In this document: positions 42,800-51,015 of the stretch, piece by piece
Layout of the letters: each line of letters opens with the position of its first letter
How positions within the stretch are numbered: position 1 is the stretch's first letter
Origin: Flammeovirgaceae bacterium
GTDB lineage: Bacteria > Bacteroidota > Bacteroidia > Cytophagales > Cyclobacteriaceae
DNA length: 55,113 nt
Direction of reading: 5' to 3'
Assembly: GCA_021298015.1 (NCBI GenBank)
Contig: JAJTGY010000024.1
Coordinates: forward strand, 1 to 55,113
The notes under the pieces: model-generated
Seen by the model: only the letters and a program-made list of their open reading frames with translations
Told to the model about the DNA's origin: nothing
The model's database searches: none
Program-made: the position numbers and the translations under genes

Positions 42800-44635
42800 A
42801 TGTGTGGCATTGTAGCTTATGTCGGTCCTCGTCAGGCACACGAAATCATCATCAAAGGTCTTAAACGTCTGGAGTATCGTGGGTATGACAGTGCGGGCAT
42901 CGCACTGCTGAATGGCTCGCTGAATGTGTACAAGAAAAAAGGTAAGGTTACCGAACTAGAGGACTCGCTGAAAGGTCAAAACCTCAATAGCCACATCGGC
43001 ATGGGGCATACCCGATGGGCCACCCATGGCGAACCCAACAATGTGAACGCCCACCCGCACTACTCAGCTACCAGAAAGATAGCCATTATTCACAACGGTA
43101 TCATTGAAAACTACAGTGCATTAAAGCAGGATCTGTTAAAAAAAGGTCATCGCTTTCTCAGCGACACCGACACCGAGGTTTTTATTCACTTCATTGAGGA
43201 TATCAAAGAAAAAGAAGGTTGCTCACTCGATGAAGCGGTTCGCCTCGCGCTGACCAAAGTAGTGGGCGCCTATGCCATTGTGGTGATGTCGCTCGAAGAT
43301 CCCGATCTGCTTATTGCCGCGCGCAAGGGCAGCCCGCTGGTGGTGGGGGTAGGTAAGGGCGAATTTTTCATGGCCTCCGATGCAACGCCCATTATTGAGT
43401 ACACTAACGAAGTGGTTTATCTCAACGACCAGGAAATTGCCATCGTGAATGACGGAAAACTCACGGTTAAAAATGTAGCCAACCTGCCGTTGACACCATA
43501 TATCCAAACCATTGACCTGGAATTGGAAGCCATTGAGCGTGGAGGGTATGAGCACTTCATGCTCAAAGAAATTTTTGAGCAGCCACGCTCCATTAAAGAC
43601 TGTATGCGCGGTCGTCTCGATGCGAGTTCGGGGCGTTTGATCCTGGGTGGGCTGCGCGAATACCTGAACAAACTGATACAGGCCGATCGAATCCTTATTG
43701 TGGCATGCGGCACTTCCTGGCATGCCGGATTAGTGGCCGAATATTTCTTTGAAGAAGTTTGCCGTATTCCGGTTGAGGTGGAGTATGCGTCTGAGTTTCG
43801 GTACCGAAATCCGGTGATCCGCGAAGGTGATGTAGTGATTGCTATCTCGCAGTCGGGTGAAACAGCCGATACTCTGGCCGCTATTGAACTCGCCAAATCG
43901 AAGGGAGCTATCATTTTTGGCGTGTGTAACGTAGTGGGCTCATCGATTCCTCGTGCCACACACGCAGGCGCCTACACGCACGCGGGGCCCGAAATTGGTG
44001 TGGCCAGCACTAAAGCCTTTACGGCCCAGCTCACGGTGCTTTACATGATTGCCCTCACCGTGGCCCAGAAAAAAGGTACCATAACCGAACAAAAGTACCA
44101 CGAGCTGTTAGTAGAAATGGAAAACCTTCCGACCAAAGTCGAGAAGGCTCTCACGCTGAACGCTCAGATACAAACCATTGCTGACGAGTTTAAAGACGCG
44201 CGCAACTTTCTTTACCTGGGGCGCGGCTATAACTTCCCGGTGGCGCTGGAAGGCGCGCTGAAACTGAAGGAAATCTCCTATATCCATGCGGAGGGATACC
44301 CGGCTGCTGAAATGAAGCACGGGCCCATCGCCCTCATAGACGAACAGATGCCGGTGGTCTTCATCGCCACGAAAGATGCCTCCTACGAAAAGGTGGTCTC
44401 CAATATTCAGGAAGTGAAAGCCCGCAAAGGTCGGGTGATTTCCGTGGTCACCGAGGGGGACCAACTAATCCCTAAAATGTCCGAGTTTGTCATTGAAGTG
44501 CCGGCCACCCTGGATCCGCTCATGCCGCTGATTTCGGTTATCCCGTTGCAACTGCTATCCTATCACATAGCCGTGATGCGCGGATGTAATGTCGATCAGC
44601 CCCGCAATTTGGCTAAGAGTGTAACGGTCGAATGA
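42800..44635 (+). CDS. glmS: Glutamine--fructose-6-phosphate aminotransferase (isomerizing)
   Basis: Makes glucosamine-6-phosphate, the entry to UDP-GlcNAc, peptidoglycan and LPS. The 611 residues begin MCGIVAYVG, with Cys2 as the glutaminase nucleophile. GMGHTRWATHGEPN and HNGIIENY lie in the glutaminase domain (1 to ~240). Two SIS domains follow: ACGTSWHAGLVAEYF, SQSGETADT, then GRGYNFPVALEGALKLKEIS. It ends RNLAKSVTVE, the conserved C-terminal tail that closes over the active site. Feeds the UDP-HexNAc-using operon at 20.4-27.7 kb. Confidence 0.98.
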   Translation: MCGIVAYVGPRQAHEIIIKGLKRLEYRGYDSAGIALLNGSLNVYKKKGKVTELEDSLKGQNLNSHIGMGHTRWATHGEPNNVNAHPHYSATRKIAIIHNGIIENYSALKQDLLKKGHRFLSDTDTEVFIHFIEDIKEKEGCSLDEAVRLALTKVVGAYAIVVMSLEDPDLLIAARKGSPLVVGVGKGEFFMASDATPIIEYTNEVVYLNDQEIAIVNDGKLTVKNVANLPLTPYIQTIDLELEAIERGGYEHFMLKEIFEQPRSIKDCMRGRLDASSGRLILGGLREYLNKLIQADRILIVACGTSWHAGLVAEYFFEEVCRIPVEVEYASEFRYRNPVIREGDVVIAISQSGETADTLAAIELAKSKGAIIFGVCNVVGSSIPRATHAGAYTHAGPEIGVASTKAFTAQLTVLYMIALTVAQKKGTITEQKYHELLVEMENLPTKVEKALTLNAQIQTIADEFKDARNFLYLGRGYNFPVALEGALKLKEISYIHAEGYPAAEMKHGPIALIDEQMPVVFIATKDASYEKVVSNIQEVKARKGRVISVVTEGDQLIPKMSEFVIEVPATLDPLMPLISVIPLQLLSYHIAVMRGCNVDQPRNLAKSVTVE

Positions 44636-44657
44636 CGAAAGTCAGTGATGATAGAGG

Positions 44658-45452
44658 TTAACGCGATCCTACAATGTTGGAGGGAATATCAGTTTGGTTG
44701 CGCTGGACAGCAAACACACGGGGAATAAGAGTGATACTCTTGTCATTCATGCGGCTCTTTAAGGTGGCCACCGACTGCATGAAGGTGTCAATAGAGGAGC
44801 CTTCAATCTTGGCGTTACTATTTGGGGCCATCAGGACAATTGATTCTCCATCGATACCGAAAAGCTGGAAGGAGAGGCCTCCATGTAGTTCTTCGCGCAT
44901 GGCCGCCATGGCCAGGTAATCAAGGTTGGACACATCGATGGAGGGCTTGCTGGTGGTTACGGACGCTTTAATACGGATACCCACACCCACGCGAACAAAA
45001 CTATTAGGTGTCAAGTCACTGTTTTCACCATTGGCCACAACCGGTATGGTTGTACTCTTGGTGATATCGAAGGTGATCTCATAATTGCCTGGCTCTCCGG
45101 TGACACCGGTCAGGCCATAGAGTACCTTACCGTCTTTACTGATTTTGCGGACGTAGTAGTCTAAGGTAAAGTCCGGCAGTAGCCGGCGAAGTACATCCTG
45201 TTTGTTGATCAGGGAGAGCATGGACTCTTTGCTGACGTCTTTTGCATCCGTTCCCCAGACGGGGATCTGTCCACCGTAGATGACCGGTGTTTGAGGGAGG
45301 AATCCGTCATAGTGGATCATTTCAACAAAGGCCTGATCGGTGAGCGATCGAGATTCGGGACTTCCCGCTACCGCGGGGTTGTCTTTACGTTGGGCCTGCG
45401 CTGAGAGTACACTCACGCAGGTCAGTAGGGCGAGTACGAGAAATTGTTTCAT
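44658..45452 (-). CDS. Secreted hypothetical protein (264 aa)
   Basis: I do not recognise this protein. It has a clear Sec signal (MKQFLVLALLTCVSVLSAQAQ, cleavage after AQA) and a mature part of about 243 residues with predicted beta-rich character: NYEITFDIT, SFVRVGVGIRIKASV, LSFQLFGIDGESIVLM. It overlaps the upstream lipoprotein gene by 4 nt (45449-45452) and so is cotranscribed with it. Both follow the nrdB remnant on the same strand. It ends 22 nt from the convergent glmS stop with no clear terminator. Confidence 0.75.
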   Translation of the reverse strand: MKQFLVLALLTCVSVLSAQAQRKDNPAVAGSPESRSLTDQAFVEMIHYDGFLPQTPVIYGGQIPVWGTDAKDVSKESMLSLINKQDVLRRLLPDFTLDYYVRKISKDGKVLYGLTGVTGEPGNYEITFDITKSTTIPVVANGENSDLTPNSFVRVGVGIRIKASVTTSKPSIDVSNLDYLAMAAMREELHGGLSFQLFGIDGESIVLMAPNSNAKIEGSSIDTFMQSVATLKSRMNDKSITLIPRVFAVQRNQTDIPSNIVGSR

Positions 45453-45754
45453 AAGGTGTAATTGGTTGTTAATGGTAAATTGTTAGGGTTCGAATTCAAT
45501 CGTAACCTCGGGATAAAGTTCTGTAACCTGTCAGGCATTGATTTGAGCTGACGACCCAGATCAAGTTCAGACTGGTTGATTTCCTGGATTCGCTTTTGCT
45601 TATCATATTCAGCACCAAGGACTTGCTCATATCGGCCATGCCGTTTAAGCCCGTGGATTTGCTCAGGGGTGAAACCGACTTGATCCCGACCGGGGCCAGG
45701 AACACAACTCTGGAGTATGCCACTTAACATAGCCATGGTTATAAAGAGTCTCAT
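45449..45754 (-). CDS. Small hypothetical lipoprotein (101 aa)
   Basis: An N-terminal hydrophobic stretch ends with LQSC (Cys17), a lipobox-like site, followed by VPGPGRDQVGFTPEQIHGLKR. The mature part is polar with a Lys/Glu/Gln-rich helical segment (45-75) and a C-terminal PRLRLNSNPNN. I do not recognise it. It begins 2 nt after the nrdB remnant's stop and shares 4 nt with the secreted-protein gene, so the three formed one transcript. Confidence 0.6.
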   Translation of the reverse strand: MRLFITMAMLSGILQSCVPGPGRDQVGFTPEQIHGLKRHGRYEQVLGAEYDKQKRIQEINQSELDLGRQLKSMPDRLQNFIPRLRLNSNPNNLPLTTNYTL

Positions 45755-45756
45755 AC

Positions 45757-46231
45757 CTAAAAATCTTCGCTGAGTGAAAATTTGGGAGACTCCTGTTGCT
45801 GGCCATTCATGACGCCAGCTTTCTGATACTCCGCCAAGCGCTTTTCAAAGAAATTGGTCTTACCGAACAGGGAAATCATGTCCATGAAATCGAAGGGATT
45901 TGTGGACCCATAAATCTTTTCCCCGATAAGCTCGTTGAGTAGCCGGTAGGCCACAAATTCAATGTAATGGCGCATCTGCACGGCATTCTTTCCAATGAAA
46001 TTGACTGGCAGAGCATCCGTTACGAATTCCTGTTCAACTTTAACAGCCTCCCGGATGATTTGTTTGACCGTCTCAGGGGGAAGTTTTTCGAAAACATGCT
46101 GCGTGTATAGGTGGCAGGCAACATCACAATGCAACCCCTCATCGCGTGAAATCAATTCGTTGGAGAATGTCAGGCCTAGCATAAAGCCGCGTTTCTTCAG
46201 TAACTAAACAAGGTTCAATAAATTGACTCAT
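45757..46231 (-). pseudogene. nrdB: Ribonucleotide reductase beta subunit with a large internal deletion
   Basis: The codons from 46203 to 45757 encode the C-terminal ~150 residues of class Ia Nrd[20 protein letters not shown], then [43 protein letters not shown] and the ending [10 protein letters not shown], which keeps the peptide that docks onto NrdA. Reading upstream meets a TAG at 46206-46204 directly before LLKKRG. In another frame, ATG 46231 starts [13 protein letters not shown], which resembles an NrdB N-terminus. A promoter (46308-46338) lies upstream of that ATG. I infer a deletion of roughly 180 codons with frameshift. The Tyr radical and first iron ligands are lost, so it cannot work as a reductase; an assembly error is the alternative. 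A product from ATG 46182 could still be made. Confidence 0.75.
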
Positions 46232-46307
46232 AGTGAGGGGTAATGTCGGCTATGGCGAGAAATTTTCACCCCGGCCGCTCACTGCGTTTCGTGTTAATTA
46301 GATATCT

Positions 46308-46338
46308 CAAAAGTAACTTCTTTATCTGGTTTTTCAAC
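46308..46338 (-). promoter_or_regulatory. nrdB: Promoter of the nrdB remnant
   Basis: On the minus strand GTTG (46338-46335), 19-nt spacer, TACTTTTG (46315-46308), a good Bacteroidota match. The leader to ATG 46231 would be about 70 nt. Confidence 0.55.
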
Positions 46339-46933
46339 CCTTTTTGCAAAGAGTTTGGTGATTCATGTACGGTGTTCCGGTTAATCACTAATGACTGATT
46401 ACCAGTCAGTTAAAACCAACCGCACACCCGTTTTTTTGATGTAGCGCTAAAACGGCTGGTTTTCGGTACCAACTGGGGCAACCTGAACAAAACCCTCATT
46501 GCTTGGGTACGCTTACCGGGGTGTTGAAGCGGCTTTTGCGGGTGTAGAGCCATCGGATTTTTCGCTTAGCAGTTTGAGTTATTGAGGATCTTTTAACGCG
46601 CACCAGACATACGAAATGGGCTTTCTTGCCCGGTTTATTTTTTTTAGCCATCGGGGGTGCATCTTTCAGCCTTAAATGAGTGCTTAGCGACAAACCTCCC
46701 CACCGCACACCAGCTCATCAGTATCTTCCGGTCCGTTGGACACATTTTCGTTTAGACGGTGAAAACGCCCTTGTGAATAGGGTAGCCAATCCGACTGCCG
46801 GCCGGTAGTTCAGAGGGTCGCAAATACATCAACTGTCCCCATTGTTTAAAGTTCCGCTGACCTGTATTTTCGCAGCCGATCTTTGAACTGAATTAACGAC
46901 AAATTTGTAGACACACTGTAAACACCGGACGCT
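46339..46933. other. About 600 nt without a convincing gene
   Basis: Between the nrdB promoter and the persulfide-dioxygenase-like gene no family could be recognised on either strand. A minus-strand frame at 46651-46496 would encode a 51-residue basic protein (MAKKNKPG...), but most of its start is formed by a T-run hairpin (46618-46645: GGGC, 6-nt loop, GCCC, T-tract) that reads as a terminator on the plus strand. Nothing upstream of it on the plus strand looks like a gene. The stretch may be left over from rearrangement that removed part of nrdB. Confidence 0.5.
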
Positions 46934-48334
46934 ATGTTCTTTCAACACGTGTACGATAAATCTTTGGCCCAAGCCAGCTATGTGGTTGGTTGCCAAAAAA
47001 CAGGCGAAGCTATTGTTATTGATGCTAAGCGCGATGTCGATACCTATCTGGATATTGCCAAGGCCAACAACCTGCGTATCACGCATTTGACCGAAACCCA
47101 CATTCATGCCGATTTCCTATCAGGCACACGTGAACTGGCCAAAATCACCGGAGCCAAAATGTACTTGTCCGATGAGGGTGGCGAAGGTTGGTTGTATGAA
47201 TTTCCCCATGAAGGCTTACGTGATGGCAGCGTGATCAAAGTAGGCAACCTCTCGCTCAACGTAATGCATACTCCGGGACACACGCCTGAGAGCATCAGCT
47301 TTTTGTTGACCGATCACCCGGCCAGCGAAGAACCTGTGATGTTATTCACAGGTGATTTTGTGTTTGTAGGCGACATTGGCCGGCCAGATTTGTTGGAAAA
47401 AGCGGCCGGCATCAAGGGCACCATGGCTGCCGGAGCGCACGAGATGTACAAATCCATCAATAAGTTTAATGCGCTGCCCGATTATGTGCAGGTGTGGCCC
47501 GGTCACGGTGCCGGCTCAGCCTGCGGCAAAGCACTTGGGGCGGTACCCAGCACTACGGTGGGGTATGAAAAGAAACGGAACTGGGCTTTTCAGTACGCCA
47601 ATAACGAAGATGGATTTGTCAAGTACCTGTTGGAGGATCAGCCCGAGCCACCCAAGTACTTCGCCATGATGAAGAAGCTGAACAAAGTGGAACGACCGCT
47701 ACTCACCGAGGTGCCAAAGCTCAAAAAGTTATCCGCAGAAGAATTCAAAACAGCTTTGGCGAAAGGGATTAAGCTGATTGACACGCGCCATAAGACTGAA
47801 TTTGCGAAGGGCTTCATACCGGGTAGCTTAAACATCCAGGGCAACAACGCCTTCGCCACCTGGGCAGGATGGTTTCTGAAGTACGATGAACCGTTTATCC
47901 TGCTGGCGAAGGAAAGCCAGCTGGATGATCTCACGCGAAAACTCATGCGCATTGGGCTCGACAATATCTACGGTTACATTGATGACGTAAGCGTGTGGAC
48001 CGGCCTGGGTCATGCGCTGGAGAAAGCGCACGTGCTTTCGATTGATGAGTTTGAACAGTTGCACAAGAACAATGGCATTCAACTGGTGGATCTGCGAGGT
48101 GCTTCTGAGTATAAAGCGGGTCACATTGCCGGGGCCGAAAATGTGTTTGTGGGTACCCTTCCGGACAATCTCAACAAGATCAATAATGACAAGCCCACGG
48201 TGATCTATTGCCAAAGTGGTGACCGCACAACCATTGGCTATTCGCTTTTGGCGAAGCATGGCTTCACCAAAATCATGAACTACTCAGGAGGCATGAGTGA
48301 GTGGACCAACAAAGGGAAGCCAGTGGTTTCCTGA
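46934..48334 (+). CDS. MBL-fold persulfide dioxygenase-like protein with two rhodanese domains
   Basis: Protein of 466 residues. The metallo-beta-lactamase part (1-250) has His56-x-His58-x-Asp60 (ETHIHADFLSG), HTPGHTPESISF, LFTGDFVFVGDIGRPDL and VWPGHGAGSACG, the ETHE1-type persulfide dioxygenase set. Rhodanese domain 1 (about 265-355) lacks a catalytic cysteine (ILLAKES in its place). Rhodanese domain 2 (about 370-466) has Cys426 in IYCQSGDRTT. The protein probably handles glutathione- or protein-bound sulfane sulfur in the cytosol. It has a downstream terminator and is monocistronic. Confidence 0.93.
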   Translation: MFFQHVYDKSLAQASYVVGCQKTGEAIVIDAKRDVDTYLDIAKANNLRITHLTETHIHADFLSGTRELAKITGAKMYLSDEGGEGWLYEFPHEGLRDGSVIKVGNLSLNVMHTPGHTPESISFLLTDHPASEEPVMLFTGDFVFVGDIGRPDLLEKAAGIKGTMAAGAHEMYKSINKFNALPDYVQVWPGHGAGSACGKALGAVPSTTVGYEKKRNWAFQYANNEDGFVKYLLEDQPEPPKYFAMMKKLNKVERPLLTEVPKLKKLSAEEFKTALAKGIKLIDTRHKTEFAKGFIPGSLNIQGNNAFATWAGWFLKYDEPFILLAKESQLDDLTRKLMRIGLDNIYGYIDDVSVWTGLGHALEKAHVLSIDEFEQLHKNNGIQLVDLRGASEYKAGHIAGAENVFVGTLPDNLNKINNDKPTVIYCQSGDRTTIGYSLLAKHGFTKIMNYSGGMSEWTNKGKPVVS

Positions 48335-48361
48335 TTAACTCGGTCAGCGACTTTTTGCAAT

Positions 48362-48394
48362 ATGCCGCAGCCCAAAACCGCGGCATTATTTTTT
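48362..48394 (+). terminator. Rho-independent terminator after the MBL-rhodanese gene
   Basis: ATGCCGC (48362-48368) and GCGGCAT (48380-48386) form a 7-bp stem with an 11-nt loop, followed by TATTTTTT (48387-48394). The right arm meets the stop codon of the convergent helicase gene (48386). Confidence 0.8.
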
Positions 48395-49639
48395 CCGCTC
48401 ATGAAAGGCGCCCTTGAACTCGGGGTCCGCCAACCGTTTTTGTCGGTCCAGTTCGCGGGCTAATTGTTGCGCTTCTTCACGACTGGTTTCCTCCACGGCC
48501 ACGCCCGCGGGCAACGCCTGATGACGAATCTTATGGCGCGTCAATTCTTCGATCTTCCTCACATGAAAACGATCTGCTTCCGTGGCAAAGCTAATGGCCA
48601 CTCCGGTTTGAAAAGCCCGGCCCGTACGCCCGATGCGATGCACGTAATCTTCGTACTGCAAGGGCATGTCAAAGTTAATTACATGCGAAACATTAGCTAC
48701 ATCAATGCCGCGTGCGGAAACATCCGTGCTGACCAACACGCGGAGCTTACCTTCCTTGAACTCATTCATGGCGTGGATGCGTGTATTTTGTGCCTTGTTC
48801 GAATGAATCACGCGTACCGGCCCGAACTTTTTGCGTTCCAGAAACTGCATCACGTTGTTGGCCACCTCTTTCGTGCGGGTAAACACCATTACCCGGTTGA
48901 ACTCCGGGTTAGCCATCAGGTGCTCAAGTAAATTAATTTTGGTTCTCAGGTTGGGCACGGGGTACACCCATTGTTCCACCTGGTCGGGGGTGCTGGCCGC
49001 GGGGGTTACTTCCACCTTTACGGGGAAGGTGATAAAATCGTTAGCCAGTTCTTCCACCTTTGCCGGCAACGTAGCCGAGAACAACAGATTCTGACGCTTG
49101 GGTGGCAGCACTTCAAAAACCTTTCGCAACTGCGGGCGAAAACCCATATCCATCATACGGTCCGCTTCGTCAATCACCAGCTGCCGTATGGCCTTAGTTG
49201 CAATTGCCTGACGGGTATACAACTCAAGAAAACGACCGGGCGTACTCACTAACAGATCTACGCCTTGAGCCAATTGTTCAAGCTGACTCTTGGGCCCAAC
49301 ACCTCCATACAGCGCCACGATTTTTAAATCCGTGTACGTTGCCAGTGCTTTGGCATGGGCTTCAATTTGCACCGCCAGTTCTTTGGTAGGGCACATCACT
49401 AAGGCCCGCGGGCCCGGCCGCTGATGATAATTTAGCTTCAACAAAATGGGAATCAGGTAGGCCGCTGTTTTACCGGTGCCGGTTTGCGCAATGCCAATTA
49501 CTTCCTGGCCGCCCGAAACAGGGGGTATACATCTCTGTTGTACCTCGGTTGGACGTTGAAATCCAGCCTCTTCAATAGCCGTCCGTAGCTGTTTGTTTAA
49601 GTTGAATCCCTCCCACGAGTTTATTGAAGACGATGACAC
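48386..49639 (-). CDS. DEAD-box ATP-dependent RNA helicase
   Basis: ATP-driven RNA unwinding enzyme of about 417 residues, as in RhlE-type proteins involved in ribosome assembly or cold adaptation. The Q motif region GFQRPTEVQQRCIPP, Walker A AQTGTGKTAAY, VIDEADRMMDMGF (DEAD), SAT and YVHRIGRTGR are all present, in two RecA domains (1-~205, ~220-380), plus a short charged tail. GTG at 49639 (reading MSSSSINSWEGF) was chosen because the frame to 49690 overlaps pyrC and adds unrelated residues. Confidence 0.95.
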   Translation of the reverse strand: MSSSSINSWEGFNLNKQLRTAIEEAGFQRPTEVQQRCIPPVSGGQEVIGIAQTGTGKTAAYLIPILLKLNYHQRPGPRALVMCPTKELAVQIEAHAKALATYTDLKIVALYGGVGPKSQLEQLAQGVDLLVSTPGRFLELYTRQAIATKAIRQLVIDEADRMMDMGFRPQLRKVFEVLPPKRQNLLFSATLPAKVEELANDFITFPVKVEVTPAASTPDQVEQWVYPVPNLRTKINLLEHLMANPEFNRVMVFTRTKEVANNVMQFLERKKFGPVRVIHSNKAQNTRIHAMNEFKEGKLRVLVSTDVSARGIDVANVSHVINFDMPLQYEDYVHRIGRTGRAFQTGVAISFATEADRFHVRKIEELTRHKIRHQALPAGVAVEETSREEAQQLARELDRQKRLADPEFKGAFHERKK

Positions 49640-49677
49640 GGCATTTGTTTTATATCTTGCTGCATAGACTAACGAGC

Positions 49678-51015
49678 ATGAAGAAGACACTCATCGTCAA
49701 TGCAAATATAGTGAACGAGGGGCAGGTGATGCCCGGAGACGTGCTGATTGCCGGAGAGCGGATTGAAAAGATCGGACAGCGCCTTTCCGATCCAGGTACG
49801 CAGGTGGTGGATGCCGCAGGGCGATTATTGATGCCTGGGGTGATTGATGATCAGGTGCATTTCCGTGAACCGGGGCTCACCCACAAAGGTACCATCCGCA
49901 CGGAGTCGCGGGCGGCCGTAGCGGGGGGCATTACCACGTACATGGAAATGCCGAATACTGTGCCGAACACATTCACCCAGCAACTGCTTGAGGAGAAGTA
50001 TCAAATCGCCTCGCGCGATTCTTTGGCCAACTATAGCTTCTACATTGGGGGCTCAAACGATAACCTGGAAGAAGTTTTAAAGACTGACCTCACGCGTGTG
50101 TGTGGTATGAAAATCTTTATGGGTTCCTCCACGGGAAATTTGCTGGTGGATAACCCCCAGGTATTGGAAGGCTTTTTCTCACGTTTCGAAGGATTGATTA
50201 CCACACATTGCGAACATGAGCCTTCGCTGAAAAAAAATGAAGCCGACTTTCGGGCCAGGCTGGGCGAAGACATCCCGATTCACTTGCATCCACAGATCCG
50301 AAACGAGGAGGTTTGCTACCGGTCCAGCTCCTTTGCCGTAGATCTGGCAAAAAAACATGGCACCCGATTGCACATTTTGCATATTTCTACTGCGCGTGAG
50401 ACCGAACTTTTCAGCAATCAATTGCCGCTGGAAAAAAAGAAAATCACCGCTGAGGCGTGCATTCATCACCTGTGGTTTTGCGATCAGGATTATGAACGGC
50501 TGGGCACGCGCATCAAATGGAACCCCGCTATTAAGAGCGCTGATGATCGTGCCGGCATTTGGAAAGCCCTACTGGACGGGCGTATTGATGTAATTGCCAC
50601 CGATCATGCACCCCACACGTGGGAAGAAAAAAACAACACGTATTTCAAGGCGCCTTCGGGAGGGCCGCTCGTGCAACACACTCTGGTAGCTATGCTGGAA
50701 TTTCACCACCAGGGTAAAATCACCTTGCCGCAAATTGCCACCAAAATGGCGCACAACGTGGCCACGCTTTACCGCATTCAGGATCGTGGCTTCATTCGTG
50801 AAGGGTATTTTGCTGATCTGGTACTGGCTGATCTCAACAAACCGTGGACGGTTTCCAAAGAGAATATTCTGGCCAAGTGTGGCTGGTCGCCTTTTGAGGG
50901 CACCACGTTCAAATCATCTGTTGAACGCGTGTGGGTTTCCGGGCACGAAGCATATGCCCAAGGTCAGCTTGATGATGGCAAGGCTGGGCAGCGGCTGAGT
51001 TTTCGTCACAATTAG
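49678..51015 (+). CDS. pyrC: Dihydroorotase
   Basis: Zinc amidohydrolase of 445 residues closing carbamoyl-aspartate to dihydroorotate in pyrimidine synthesis. PGVIDDQVHFREPGLTHKG is the entry motif; the first His of the usual HxH is Gln here, as is common in Bacteroidota forms. MEMPNT, HILHIST and VIATDHAPHTWEEKN follow, the last with the catalytic aspartate. ATG 49678 (MKKTLIV) was preferred over 49624. The gene diverges from the helicase and its stop shares bases TTAG with the convergent amidase stop. Confidence 0.93.
   Translation: MKKTLIVNANIVNEGQVMPGDVLIAGERIEKIGQRLSDPGTQVVDAAGRLLMPGVIDDQVHFREPGLTHKGTIRTESRAAVAGGITTYMEMPNTVPNTFTQQLLEEKYQIASRDSLANYSFYIGGSNDNLEEVLKTDLTRVCGMKIFMGSSTGNLLVDNPQVLEGFFSRFEGLITTHCEHEPSLKKNEADFRARLGEDIPIHLHPQIRNEEVCYRSSSFAVDLAKKHGTRLHILHISTARETELFSNQLPLEKKKITAEACIHHLWFCDQDYERLGTRIKWNPAIKSADDRAGIWKALLDGRIDVIATDHAPHTWEEKNNTYFKAPSGGPLVQHTLVAMLEFHHQGKITLPQIATKMAHNVATLYRIQDRGFIREGYFADLVLADLNKPWTVSKENILAKCGWSPFEGTTFKSSVERVWVSGHEAYAQGQLDDGKAGQRLSFRHN

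Noticed and set aside
46496-46651. 51-codon basic frame (MAKKNKPG...)
   Set aside because: Some resemblance to small ribosomal proteins such as L33 (MAKK start, NTP near the end), but its start coincides with a T-run hairpin and the match is too weak to call.
46801-46825. tRNA-like string with TAGTTCAG
   Set aside because: No cloverleaf could be folded: acceptor stem, anticodon stem and T-loop are missing.
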